From Macrobrachium rosenbergii (Eukaryota > Arthropoda > Malacostraca > Decapoda > Palaemonidae): 64,000 nucleotides of DNA. The position numbers were made by a program, and so were the translations under genes. Shown in pieces: positions 46,232-58,624 of this stretch (the first letter of the stretch is position 1; each line of letters starts with the position of its first letter). Under the pieces are notes generated by a model that had not been told where the DNA came from, did not search any database, and saw only the letters and a list, made by a program, of their open reading frames with translations. Where the stretch lies: positions 45,742,322 through 45,806,321 of the forward strand of contig NC_089782.1 in assembly GCF_040412425.1 (NCBI RefSeq), written 5' to 3'.

Positions 46232-46500
46232 AAGCTTTCCTTCAGTTCTAATTCCTTCCAATGTGCTTAGTGCTACCAGAGTATTCCAGTAGCTATCTTG
46301 GTCCAAGTCCTTTTCATACATATAAGTTAAGTAAGTTTCATAATGTAGGTCAATATCATCGGCAGATAAATTAAAGCCTGGGTAAGCAGCAGCCCTAAAA
46401 CTAACTTCAGTTGTGAGAATATTAGGAGCTACAACAAGGTATGGCTGTGGCATGGCAGGACTTGAAGCAACAGCAATGGGGAATGCACCAGGCACCGGCT
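46232..46500 (-). CDS. TM7SF3: TM7SF3-like exon 4 (ectodomain)
   Basis: The acceptor is CCTTGCAG|AGCCGGTG and the donor is AAGCTT|GTGAGT. It enters in phase 1 and leaves in phase 0. It encodes EPVPGAFPIAVASSPAMPQP, then TEVSFRAAAYPGFNLSADD and YETYLTYMYEKDLDQDSYW. The acidic, Tyr-rich block is characteristic of the TM7SF3 ectodomain. One sequon (NLS). Residues about 187-276. Confidence 0.9.
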
Positions 46501-46697
46501 CTGCAAGGTGAAAAGATCCACAATTATAAAATAATTAGTAACTTACAATTTTAGCAACATCTTCGTCAACCCCTACTAGGCAAATCACAATTAGATTAAA
46601 TCAGACTAAAGAACAATAATCATCAACACAGTTTTGTGCTAAAGATCAAACAATACAAAAAATTCTCTATGAAAACTACAGTCATTCCTAAGCTTAC

Positions 46698-46852
46698 CAC
46701 TGCTGCTATAGTTTCGAACAATAAATAAGACGGTTAAGTTTTTATGATGACAATTGGCAAGGTAGACTTCATTATAGGTTGTGTTGAGTCCCTCCATCTT
46801 TATATAAATCCCAGGATTAGTCCCATTGGTATAGGTACCTGGCTCGGGATTC
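46698..46852 (-). CDS. TM7SF3: TM7SF3-like exon 3 (ectodomain)
   Basis: The acceptor is TTTTCCAG|GAATCCC and the donor is AGTG|GTAAGC. It enters in phase 2 and leaves in phase 1. It encodes NPEPGTYTNGTNPGIYIKME, then a segment with sequons NGT, NTT, NLT and NYS. The 197 bp and 436 bp introns on either side are the only short ones besides intron 8. Residues about 135-186. Confidence 0.9.
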
Positions 46853-47288
46853 CTGGAAAATAAATAAATGAACCTAAGGTACAAAGCACTGATGCAATTT
46901 ACACACTTTCTGATAATCCTAGTAAAGTAATGCATTAAACTGCACTTTTTAGTTCTACTATTTTAATTCTGGTATAGCTCACAGAGTTATATTACACTAA
47001 ATACATAAAAAACTTCAAAGTACTACCCTTCAAGAATATTGTACAATACATACAAAACTTTACTGTACTGTAATTCTGAAGTGTCCAATATTTTATGTGA
47101 TGATATATCCTACCTTGGGTAATTATTAGAACTAATTTCTTTTCTTTTAAAATGAAATCTTTACTCGGATAAAACATTGGTAACTATGTCAAATGATACA
47201 CCAATATAAAAAACCAACCAAGTTCATAAATTAAATTATGCATATATAAAACATATTAGTTTACTGAACTGTGTTATCTAATACTTAC

Positions 47289-47466
47289 GACACATTGCTT
47301 AAAACTATGTAACGAGTTTGTGAATGAGCTTGAGCAATTAAGAAGCCTGCATCATTTGGTATGTTTGTGATTTTAATCCTGAAGCAGATTCTACTTGGAA
47401 CTGGGAAGACTTTATGGGTATTGTTGGGTACCATAGGGTACTCTTCTTCAAGTACTTCAATGGAAT
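47289..47466 (-). CDS. TM7SF3: TM7SF3-like exon 2 (ectodomain)
   Basis: The acceptor is TTTCTTACAG|ATTCCATTG and the donor is GTGTC|GTAAGT. It enters in phase 1 and leaves in phase 2. It encodes SIEVLEEEYPMVPNNTHKVF, then RICFRIKITNIPNDAGFLIA and IVLSNVS, a beta-rich extracellular segment with sequons NNT and NVS. Residues about 76-134. Confidence 0.9.
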
Positions 47467-47590
47467 CTGTAAGAAACAAATTAAAACAATTAACTTGAAT
47501 AATTAAAAGACACAGACAGACACGGTCAAGCTATATATCCAAGTCATTCTATGATGAGGTAATGAATTTTGTATAAAAAAGTTGTCCTTA

Positions 47591-47811
47591 TTAATTTTTT
47601 CTGTATAAAAATATCTATGAAAATTATTCTCCAAATTCAGTAAAATCACTTTCTATAATAATACCCCTACGTAACTTAGCTACATAAAATGAGATAAACA
47701 GCAATGCAATACAATCAACCCAGAACTCTATCTAGACAAGAATTTTGAGGTGAATCGCACATGTAGATTCCCTCCACTGTTTCCCTTCAATATGTTCCTC
47801 TTTATCACTTC
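47591..47811. repeat. 0.22 kb direct duplication, copy 1 (copy 2 at 48143-48358)
   Basis: Both copies run from TTAATTTTTTCTGTATAAAA to CCTCTTTATCACTTC with only small differences (for example one short GC-CA deletion and single-base changes). They are separated by 331 bp in intron 1. Confidence 0.95.
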
Positions 47812-48142
47812 TGGAAATAATTTCTCCCATCTTCCTTCTCTATTCTGATCCTTAGTCCTTAATACAGTACCTACTGTAGTTGTTAAAGATTACCTTCTGC
47901 AATGCCTGAGTAAAGTGTTCTATACCATTAGAGTAAGAATGCTTCCCAACTGGGTTTCTGTATAACATTGTCCTCTCAAGAAACTGACATCAAAATTATG
48001 ATAGACTTGTGGCTTCTGAATTCTTGGGACTTTGCTATTGGCACAATATGGATTTTAACATTTTTTTTTTAACATTCTGCTTCACAACTAAGTACAACTG
48101 CACATGACCAGTTTAAAACATATTTTCCATTCCAAGATCACA

Positions 48143-48358
48143 TTAATTTTTTCTGTATAAAAATATCTATGGAAATTATTCTCCAAATTCAGTAAAATCA
48201 CTTTCTATAATAATACCCTATGTAACTTAGCTACATAAAATGAGATAAACAGCAATGCAATACAATCAACAGAACTCTATCTAGACAAGAATTTTGAGGT
48301 GAATCACATGTAGATTCCCTCCACTGTTTCCCTTCAATATGTTCCTCTTTATCACTTC
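48143..48358. repeat. 0.22 kb direct duplication, copy 2
   Basis: Second copy of 47591-47811, 216 bp. No coding content. Confidence 0.95.
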
Positions 48359-49177
48359 AGCCATTTTAAAATACTAGAAAAATTTTTGGTGAAAAGATAT
48401 CAGAATAAACAAATAACATTAAAAAGTTCCATGTTGTCTTCCAGGTCTGTGTTCAGTAATGACAGCTAATGCAATAGCTACAGCAATTCCAATCTACCTT
48501 ATACTATACCACAGTAAATTGGGCATTATAAAGCATTACCTCTCTACTGAGGAGAGAGGAATTGAGAAACTTTAAATTTTCCCTTGTTGACTGACTGGAA
48601 TTTGCATTATTATTGTGATATTGTACCAAGGCAATTTAAATCATTTGCAGACATCATACCTGTGATCATCTACTTATGGTGCCATGTTATTGGCATCACC
48701 AGTTTATGCATGTAAATGTAGGGTAGCACAAAATCTTAAAAATTGGCTAGAAAACTGCTACAGAGGCTGACAAATAAAAAGTATACCAAAGGCCTTGGGG
48801 CTGGGAAATATCTACATGTGGTCTTGTTACAGTAGATTCAGCTTTTGCTACTTTATTGAGTTCTTCATTTCCTTTTATGTCTACATAGGCAGGAATCCAA
48901 CATATTTCTATACTATTACCATCTTCATATAATTTGTCTTAGCAGTTCTTCCTCCTTTCTCCCTCACAAATATTTCTGTAAGCTCCTGTGTCCAAGACAG
49001 TTGTCTTCGTAATTTGTATTGAACTTACAACTCAAAAATTTCTCTACCTCAGCTAAAGATCTATAACCTTGGCAAAGAGCAAGTCCAGAACAAGTTACAA
49101 AACACACTGTAAGAAAAATGAAAAAGATTTGTTAGAAGAATGAGCTAACTCACAAAATAACTCATAAAATAAATGTG
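48359..49177. other. Intron 1: no gene recognised
   Basis: AT-rich sequence between the direct duplication and DIRS copy 3. Nothing supported. Confidence 0.5.
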
Positions 49178-49869
49178 CAGCAGGCTTTATTTAAAAAATC
49201 ACGGTAGCACTTCGATACTTTAGTGTAGGTGACAAGCCCTGCCCAATAATAGGAGCACTGTACTGGAAATGACTTAGCAGAAAACCTCAATCTGTTTGTG
49301 CCCTAATGACCATGAGAGGGGAGGAGGGCAGGCTCCGATTCTGTAATGACTTGCTAAGTATATATGAAACTTAATTTTATTATGAAAATATAATTTTCAT
49401 ATAAGAAACTTACCAAGTAATTACATAACTGAATCCCACACTGAATGGGGGTGGGATAAATGGACATATGGACATATTCTATTCCAAAACATTAAGACAT
49501 GGTAATGACTTTGAAATAGAAAAAATGCAATGGGGACAACTGGGACTTCTAAAGGTAGATGATAATTCCCAGTTCCTGAGAGAGATGTTCAAGTCCTTCA
49601 TGTACTTTTCCTTCAAAGGGGATCGAAGAGGCAAGTCACCCAGATATAGACAGACGTTTATGCCTATTCAATGAAGTCATTTTGCTAGAGAAGCGAGGAC
49701 TCGAGTGAGCACTTGAGGTGCTATAGACAGACCGAAGCAAAGAGCCCAAAACTGGAGGGTTAGCTGGTGCCAGGCGCTTGAGAGCTGGTGCCAGGCACTC
49801 CGAGAGGAGACAGACATTTAGACTTTGACATGGGGCGCCTGAGAGAGTTTCCTGGAAGATGAACCTCAG

Positions 49870-50328
49870 CTACTTCCTGGAGTCCAGATGGATGGGGAAG
49901 TGAAAGCATGCATCCTGCATATCCAAGGTTATCATCCAATTGCCCTGGTGAATGGATGAAAGGAATGACTGGTTCATCTCCATCTGAACTTCATCTGCCA
50001 GACAAGGAGATTGAGGGTACTTATGTTGAGGCTGGTCTCCAAACCTCAATAATTTGGGGACCAAAAACAGATGGTAATAGAAGCCCTCTGAGTTGATGTC
50101 CTTGACTTCTACTATGGCTCTCTTTTGAAGGAGAGAGGGGGGCCTCCTCCAAAAGGGCCGAATGTTTTCTGAGCCTCTTGAGTAGGCTGTCAAACAATGG
50201 GGAGAAGGGACTAAAGGAGGGCTCTCCATGAACGGAATGGGGAAGCCCTCCCTCAGAACCTTGACAATCCACTGTTCTGTCCCTCTGATACTCCACTTCT
50301 CCCAAAACTCAAGAAGGCTGGCTCCCAC
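49870..50328 (-). pseudogene. Reverse transcriptase N-terminal half of DIRS copy 3
   Basis: Reads LLEFWEKWSIRGTEQWIVKV, then GFYYHLFLVPKLL and MITLDMQDACFHFPIHLDSR, which is motif A with its Asp. It aligns with copy 1 (39290-39760). The rest of the palm, with motifs B and C, is deleted, and the RPVLDIS segment is scrambled. Confidence 0.8.
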
Positions 50329-50546
50329 TTGTGCACAGAGGAATTCTTCCTCATTTCTTGTGCAAGGACTTGAGCTCCTCTTGATAGTTCTGGCTGAGAA
50401 GCAGACATTGTAGCGGGTCCTAGACTGGACTTGGGCTTACTCCCATGAAAGGGATGTTGCTGAAGAGGAGAGACCATCTTAGGAACATAAGCAGACAAAT
50501 CCTTGGGGCGTTTGGAAGAATGTGCCAGAAGACCCTAAGTCGACTT

Positions 50547-51851
50547 CTATTGGAGGTCCAACTTCTGGGCCTGAGTGACTCCTTTAGTGGAATGGGAGCA
50601 CCAAAAAACTCTTTTCTTCAAAACCTCCAAAGAGAAAAAAGCTGCAAGTTCAAGAGAGCCATCCCTGATGGTCTTGTCTGCATGAGAAAAGACTCTTACC
50701 CAGTTCGAGGTGAAGTCTCCAACTAAATCATTGCAATCTTCAATCTTCTTGGCTAGCGCTCTCACCATCCACTCCAAGAAACTGAAAGCTTCAAACAACT
50801 CAAAGAGATCTTTGAAAAGGTCAAGTTCTGCTGACAAAAAAAAATTTTCGCTGATAAAACGCTGAGTGTCAGGAAGGAGGAGCTTCCCCGGTAGTGTAGG
50901 AAAGAAACCTCCTACAGATTAAGTGCAAGGGAGGAAAGACTAAGGAAGCCTTACCTTGCTCCCTTTTAGCAGAAAACCAAACATCAATCTCCTGGAGTGC
51001 CTTCCTGGAAGACGAGTAAAGCACCACTGTGGGGAGCCTAGGTCTGTCATCTGGATGGCTCCTTATCAAGAAAGATGAGGTAGGCAAGACTGGGGCTAGC
51101 TGGAGCCAAAAAAGGGCAAGAAAGCTCACCCGCAATTATTGAAGGATAGCTGCATAGGCTATGGGACCAGCGGTCAGAAACTGGCGCTTGGGGTTCTGAG
51201 CAGGAGACTGATACTTAGGAGTTGGCGCTGGGTGCTCAGGAGCTGGAGCCGGATACTTGGCAACCGGCGCCAAGTGCCCAGGAGCTAGCACTGGGCACTC
51301 AGAAACTGGCAGCTGAAGCCCATGAGCCGGCGTTGGGCACTCATGAAGAGATGGGCGCTTGAAAGAAGACGACGGGCGGCTGAGAGGGATCGTTGGGTGC
51401 TTGGGAGCCAAACACTGACATCCAACAGAAGTACACTCAGGAGAGAAATACTCCGGACTGTCCCATGAGCTGCAGGAAGGTTGAGGACTGCGCCTGGCTC
51501 CTAAAAAACCGCTAACTGGACATCAGAGGAGAGCGGCCAGCATCGCCTGAGCACCTCTTCAATGGACGAGACGAATCTAGACAGCACTTGCTGCACTTCC
51601 AAATCCAGGCTGGAGTCTAGAGAGTCAGATGACAACTGATGCACATCCACAGAGACGCCTTTCCAACGGCTGTCTGTCGAAGGCTGGGAGCGATCAATAG
51701 GCTCGACTGAGGGGGCAACTTCCCGTGGGCAAACCCACCAGCCTCCTGTGACCTCCGGTATGTCTTCTCCCAGGTTTAGGGGAGTATGACAGGGACCTTC
51801 ATCTAGGAGAACCGGCATGGCGGGCACCCACCTCCTCCACTTGCATAACAC
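50547..51851 (-). pseudogene. gag middle and C-terminal parts of DIRS copy 3
   Basis: 50837-50547 reads LFKDLFELFEAFSFLEWMVR, then ALAKKIEDC, aligning with the gag C-terminus of copy 1. 51135-50869 reads LYSSSRKALQEIDVWFSAKR, aligning with 38470-38530. 51411-51136 is the proline-rich stretch with EHPAPTPKYQSP-like and KYPAPAPEHP units, parallel to the one in copy 1. Confidence 0.7.
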
Positions 51852-52260
51852 CTTCTCCTGTCAAGACACCTTTCCAGTGGCTGTCTGCAGATACCTGGGA
51901 ACGTGCACCAGGTTTGACTGAGGGGCAACTACCCATGGGCCAACGGCCCCCTCGGCCTCCATTGGACTTTTGGTATGTCTTCTCCCAGGTTTAGGGGAGT
52001 ATGACAGTTACCTTGGTCTAGGAGAACCAACGGGATGAGTAGCCACCTCCTCCACTTGCACAACACTATCACTTGTCACTTTGCGAGAAGTGGCGCTGTC
52101 TGAATACATTTTCCCATAAACGCAATGGAGTAAGACAGTTACCTTGGTCTAGAATCGATGGGACATGTAGCCACCTCCTCCACGTGCACAACACTATCAC
52201 TTGTCACTTTGCAGGAAGTGGTGCTGTCTGAATATGTTTTCCCATAAACGCCTTCAGTGA
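51655..52260. repeat. Tandemly repeated gag segment in DIRS copy 3 (about 0.2 kb unit)
   Basis: CCTTTCCA[AG][CT]GGCTGTCTG, GACTGAGGGGCAACT and CCCAGGTTTAGGGGAGTATG recur at about 51660 and about 51870. A partial third unit (AGACAGTTACCTTGGTCTAG and the CACAACACTATCACTTGTCA block) lies near 52130-52250. Confidence 0.8.
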
Positions 52261-52539
52261 CGCACCTAACTCCACCACTATATTCACTAGTAGGATAATT
52301 TTCTTGTGAAACCTAGACTCTAGACTGGCAACGGCATCGGGTTCAGAAGCGAGGGAGCCAGGGGCGGGAGCAGGTGGATTAAAGTAGGAGGGCTAGTAGC
52401 AGGAGAAAAAATAGGAAGAGTGGGAAGGAGGGATAGCAGAGCTATCTTCTAACCTAGGCTAGGGTAGAAAACTAGGCTAAAGGAAGCTCGTTTCTAGGCT
52501 CTAGAGGCTGCTTTCCTTTTTCTAACCCTCTTTAACTTG

Positions 52540-52735
52540 TCTAGCTGAGATTAAGTACCTTCTACTCTTGCTAATCATTACATTTAGCACAAGTTTTCTC
52601 CCTACTATATTTCTGCCCACTACATTTACTGAAAACTATATGAGAATCATATAAGACTTGATTAATCTGGTTTTGCAACTTTCGCTACAATAGCAAAACT
52701 AGGTGAACTTGAATCAGACATGATAATAACCAAAG
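52540..52735 (-). pseudogene. gag N-terminus of DIRS copy 3 with Cys motif
   Basis: Starts MSDSSSPSF at about 52720. In one frame it has SKCSGQKYSREKTCAKCND with K-V-L shortly after. This corresponds to the CxxCxxQxCSxxxTCxxCxDW...KWKTL motif of copies 1 and 2, with one Cys changed to Tyr. Confidence 0.55.
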
Positions 52736-53030
52736 AACTATTAAAGCTATTAAAGCTCGAAAGCTACTCAAATAAGCAATAATACTTCCCCGAAATCCAG
52801 CTATACAACCGAAAATCAGTAAACAAAAGCTGCAGCAAACCCCCGATGTTACTCGAGAGCCGGCAGGAGCAGAACGAGATTTTCTGCCAAGATGTTTCCA
52901 GTAGTACTCCCATTAGTGGGCGGGGCTTGTCACCTACACTAACCTATCAAAGTGCTACTGCGATTTTTTAAATACAGGCTGCCGCTCGATTAGAAACTAG
53001 CTATGTAATTACTTGGTAAGTTACTATTAT

Positions 53031-53579
53031 GAAAAATTGAATAATTATAAGATAAATAAAAAATAACTTATGGTGAGTTATTCAAGAAAACTGAAGAGAA
53101 CCTGAACTCATGATTTACAGTACCCACCCTAGATTCAAGTAGAGTAGACTAGGATTTCAGACAACTTTTCACTGCATTTTATTATCTAAACCATTTATTC
53201 CTACCACTCAGCTGTCAGCTTTGCAACAGATTATGGAATTGCCTCAATTCCTTGTCTAATACCATTAATAATACGGGGCTGCATAATTTATGGCACTATG
53301 CTAACTGCAGGGCCTACTTTATGAACAAAACCTTAAATAAAGCATGAGTACGGTATATGAGGCTTCTTTTTCAGCAGTATTTCACTGTCAAAAATTGTCT
53401 GTTTGAACCAGACAGCTGTTCATTCTCACTGACCTTCCACCATACATCTACCAACTCTGAGATTAATACTACTACCTGTCTGTACAATTAGCAGTACTGT
53501 ACTTCATTAGGCTATCTCACTGCCTGTTTGATGAACAATATGGCTGACATAACAGAGTCATGAGATTCATACCTCTTAC
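53031..53579. other. Intron 1: no gene recognised
   Basis: AT-rich spacer between DIRS copies 3 and 4. Confidence 0.5.
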
Positions 53580-54965
53580 TCAAACTGGAAGAGTGTTTTG
53601 GCACCAAATACTGGCACTCTACAACTGGAAGTTCAGAAGACAAGCTCCGTGGACTTCCAAACTGGAATCTGTATCACTAGAGGAGAACTAAAGCACATCC
53701 TTTTGGATGTCTTTTCAATGGTTGTCAGCTGAGGCCTGGGACTGGACAACAAGCTCAACTGAGGGGGCAACTACCCAGGGGCAAACCCCCTTGGAGTACC
53801 TTGGACCACCAGTATGTCTCCTCCCAGGTTCAGGGGAGCATGACAGGGACTTAAGGTCTAGGAGATCCAATGGGCCAGATAGCCACCTCCTCCCCTAAAC
53901 CTCCAGCAAGACACCTTTTTAGTGGCTGTCTGTACAACAAGTTCGACTGAGGGGGCTACTACCTGGGGGACTTCTCATCAGCCTCCATTGGACTTTCAGT
54001 ATGTCTCCTCCCAGGTTCAGGGGATTATGATAGTGACTTAGGTCTAGGAGAACCGAAGGGCTGGATAATCATCTCCTCCACTGCATAACACTTCACTATC
54101 ACAAGGTTAGCTTATGTTGACCCGATGCAAGACTGGCAATGGCACAGGAAGGAAGCGAGGGAGACAGGCGCAGGAAAAGAAAAGAGGGCTAGAAGCAGGA
54201 GAGAAAAATTAATGTGGGGAGAATTGGCACCAGGTGCTGAGTGCTCCCAGGTTGCAGCTGGCACCAGGCCAGCTAGTAGCTCAGGTAACTAGTGAGCACT
54301 CCTGGGCGCTTGGCGCCGATTCTCGGCTGTCAAGAAAGGCTATTTATCCAAAAGCCCATCGGCACCAAAATAAGTAATTTCTCTCCTTACTACGTTCTCC
54401 CCTTACACTTTTTCAGTTCTCTGCAAAGGAAAAGTGTAATAAGATGTTCTAATCAATTCTTTACCAACAATTGTTTTGAAGTACACAAAGTACCATCACA
54501 CAAAACATATCTCAATTCCTATCAAAACATTATTTGAGACTTGCCGATATGTATTCGCCAACAAAAACATCAGTTCGGTAGTGAACACGATATTTACATT
54601 ATAATATGCTACTCGTAAAGGAGAGTTAATCAATTGATTGCAAAATTGCTGTAGCGAAATATGATATAGTTGAATCAGACCTTAACAACAAAACAATAAA
54701 ACACTAATCCTGAAAGCTGTAGGCTTGAAGGCTACTCAAAATCATCGATAATATTTTACCGAGATCCGGTTATCCAACTGCCGAATAATAAACAAAGCTG
54801 CTGCAAACACTCGATGCTTACACTGAGTGTGGCAGAACGAGAATGAGGTTGTCTGCTAAGTCATTCCTAGTACAGTATTCCCGTTAGTGGGAGGGACTGG
54901 TCGCCTACACTAAGCAATCGGAGCACTACCGAGAATTTCTGCATGAGTGGTAAGTTGCTTATATG
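53580..54965 (-). mobile_element. DIRS-type copy 4, 5' fragment
   Basis: A minus-strand fragment with a degenerate terminal repeat at 54870-54960 (CCCGTTAGTGGGAGGGACTG, then GTCGCCTACACTAAG). It also has a gag region carrying two copies of the same tandem unit as copy 3 (about 53700-53890 and 53910-54080, each with ACTGAGGGGG and TCTCCTCCCAGGTTCAGGGG). No RT, RNase H or recombinase. It is closest to copy 3. Confidence 0.65.
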
Positions 54966-57455
54966 AAAGATAAACTTTTGACTTGCAATATTACATCAGT
55001 ACTGATTACCAAGGCACAAATATGAAATTCTAAATTTCGTGGTACACTATATCATACTGACTGAAAACTAAAGAAATTTAACCTAGAACAACCAATTCCA
55101 ACTCAGTCTATCGCTAATACTTAATGGTGCTACCTGTTACACTACCATATGGGCCTAAGTCATGTTTTATCAAACAGGCCTAAGAACCTAGTGAGTAAAT
55201 ACACTGGATGACTTACCAAGTAGAACTAGTCCTGGAGTATTTAGAATTGTAAACAAACAGGAAATAATGCCTCCTGGTGCCCAGACAGCAGGCAACACTG
55301 GACGCATATATGGTCAAGACATTATCAATACAGTAATACTGTACATTTATCAACGTCATTCCAGTCAATACAGTTGCATATACAATAAAGTCAAGACATT
55401 ATCAATAATACATTTATTAAGGTCATTCCAGTCAATATAAACTGACGGACAACTACCTCAAACATCAAATGTTTTGATGTTAACCTTCTTCATACTTGAA
55501 CAAATGAACCCATCTCAATTATCACACCCCAAAACCTAAGTTACTATATAAATACCATTCGAGTGCTTAAATAGAAATAAAAATTGGTAATACAGTATTA
55601 GGATACAGTACGTACTTCAATTCCTCACCAACGCTGAAAAATTATCGGGAATGGTTGAATAGTGGTCAATAAAAACATGAGTGCTTACTTGCATGAACTT
55701 AACTAACTGTTGCAGATTTAAAGGTGTTCCATAAGTTCTTGGACATTGTTTCAGAGCTAATGGCCACTATAAGTGCATGCAGTATTCCAGAGCACTTGAG
55801 TGAGTTTTTTCTTCTGCATAGTATTTAACCACCATTTTCACCCAAAATTAATCAAAATTAAATATTCTAATGTCTGACCTGTGCACTTTCTGCTTGATCC
55901 ACTAAAGACTTCATAAATTCTTAAGTATACAGATGTTTTTACACTTCGACCATTTTTCATAAGTCTTTTCAGTTTAACAATGTCTGGCCTGTGCGTGTGT
56001 GTAAGAAGTGCTGACCAAGATAATGAAACATTGATATCTTTTATGTTACATGAAGCAAAATGACTTTATCCATCTGAAGTAGTACCTTCCACTAATATAT
56101 GCCTCTCCTCCACAGAACAAAAAAATTGAAGAAGTCAGTTACCTGGACAGGCATAAGAGGATATATGTGCCTTCTGGCAGTGTATGTCCAACCTTAAGGT
56201 AAAGATTATAGTACACTGGATGCAGCTCCAAAAAGGAGACAGAGGGTGGGCCCCCTTGCTATTGGCACCTGATGTGCAAGATCTGGTTAGGATGAATTTA
56301 TCTAATTCACAATCATTACATTAGGTATATACTCAAGGTCAGGTTAGGATGGGAAGCCAAGGGAGGACAAAATCCCCTCAAGTCAGTTAAAGGAAGGTAA
56401 GGTTAGGATGCACCCCTATAACTGGTCTTGTGACATCTTTGTCCTTTTTAATGTGTTCTATGGCTGTAACTGACCAAACATGGACACTGTATTGTATTTT
56501 TCTAGCTGCTCATCTCGAGGTTTGGTGTTTTTTTTACCTTTCTGTTGGACCAGTTAACTTGCTTAAGCTTCCAATTTCACTTATTTACAGTTCCCCTTCC
56601 ACAAAATGCAGTTCGCCACTGGAGGACCATGGGGGGGAAATAACAAACAGTTATGGCTAAAAATGCATTAAACATGAGGTGAGTAACCAGAAATATATGA
56701 GGTTCACATATTTGGTGAGAAAATACAATATCATTGTAAAAACTTATCTAAAATTAGTTCCTAAGGGTGAATGAACTTAAAGAGGTTAACATGGTATGGT
56801 AAACAGACCAAAATCCATCCAATATGACGTTAGCTTAGACTGTATCTTTAAAATTACTTTTTACCCCTTTCTACATGTTAATTTTTTTAAAACTATTAAT
56901 GATAGGACTTGTATTTTAAACAAAATTCACTGGTGCTATCAGCACTTATAATTTCTGTTGACCTTTCCCACTGCGTTCATACCTTATTTAATAGCCACAA
57001 ATGGATTTAGGGAAAAGATAATGAGTGGGTTTCCCATTACATGAGCGAAAACCATGCCGGAAACAGAGTGGCTGCATTTTGGAGAGTACCAGTAAGTATA
57101 AAGGTTAACCCATCCTAAGCTGATATGGGCTAAAGTAGCATAATCAAAGCATCCTTACTACGCCTAAGGCTATCTAACCCGAGCATTGCCAGTACCATTT
57201 ACTGCTGCAAGGTGCATTCCCTTAAAATGCAGTGAACCCAGAAATCCCCAGACAAACAGCCAGAAAAATACAAGCTTCTTGTTCTTAGCAGGACATTACA
57301 GTCATAGCTTACTGTGCTAGGACGAGCTAACCGGCGGTAAACAATCCCGGACTCCGTATGATCTACACTTGATACGTGACTAGGCTACCAATCTTGTAGT
57401 AACTTAACATAACCCACAGCCTACAACCCCTGGTATAATCTTACTTAATACTTAC
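54966..57455. other. Intron 1, 5' part: no gene recognised
   Basis: No exon-like or element-like sequence supported. A short near-repeat around 55310-55440 (CAAGACATTATCAATA and GGTCATTCCAGTCAATA words, twice) is the only structure. The plus-strand frame at 56430-56660 has no domain. Confidence 0.5.
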
Positions 57456-57681
57456 TTAACCCCACGTGACAGATATTACACGAGTCCTTGGTCTCCTTGT
57501 ACTTGGCATTGCCTCTCCGGCTTGGCAAAGGTGTAAGCCTATCACTGTCATTAGTTTTTGCCGACCCATTTAGGCTCGTCTCTCCTACCAAAATGACATT
57601 ATTAGTTGAATGATCTCCTTTAACACAACACACAATAATCAGGTACACGATGGACGTAAGTGATACACCGAGAGGCTTCAT
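57456..57681 (-). CDS. TM7SF3: TM7SF3-like exon 1 (signal peptide)
   Basis: The ATG at 57681 starts MKPLGVSLTSIVYLIIVCCV, a signal peptide with a short basic start, hydrophobic core and likely cleavage after KG. The upstream in-frame extension has no ATG (it begins GTG), so this start is preferred. The mature part has sequons NGS and NDS and a CNIC pair near the end. The donor is GGTTAA|GTAAGT in phase 1, giving Asn at the junction with exon 2. 75 codons. Confidence 0.85.
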
Positions 57682-58520
<839 letters not shown>

Positions 58521-58624
58521 ATGGGCAAAGACGCGGAATTACTGGAGGCTGCCCGTAATGGCAACTTCCAAGTGGTGGAGAAGATTTTAAGCTCCAAAGC
58601 CAAGAGATCTGGACCACTCGCTAG
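58521..58624 (+). CDS. ANKS1: ANKS1-like ankyrin/SAM adaptor, first coding exon
   Basis: The ATG at 58521 (A at -3, G at +4; in-frame TAG at 58512-58514) begins MGKDAELLEAARNGNFQVVE, then KILSSKAKRSGPLA. ANKS1A/ANKS1B start with the same MGKxxELLEAARxGxxxxVEKLLS helix, the first half of ankyrin repeat 1. The exon ends CTAG|GTAAGT after 34 codons plus 2 nt (phase 2). Later exons with the remaining ankyrin repeats, SAM domains and PTB domain lie outside the window. The family acts as a cytoplasmic adaptor in receptor tyrosine kinase and synaptic signalling. Assignment is by remembered N-terminal similarity. Confidence 0.75.

Larger units (their letters stand above)
49178..53030 (-). mobile_element. 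DIRS-type retrotransposon copy 3, RNase H and recombinase deleted
   Basis: Inverted repeats at about 49178-49250 and 52910-53030 (sharing GGGCGGGGCTTGTCACCTAC-like and AAATCACGGTAGCACTT-like words). The left one lacks its outer 40-50 bp. On the minus strand it keeps gag (about 52720-50547) and the RT N-terminal half (50328-49870). RNase H and recombinase are missing before the 3' palindromic region at 49330-49440. It has the host gene's orientation, in intron 1. Confidence 0.82.
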
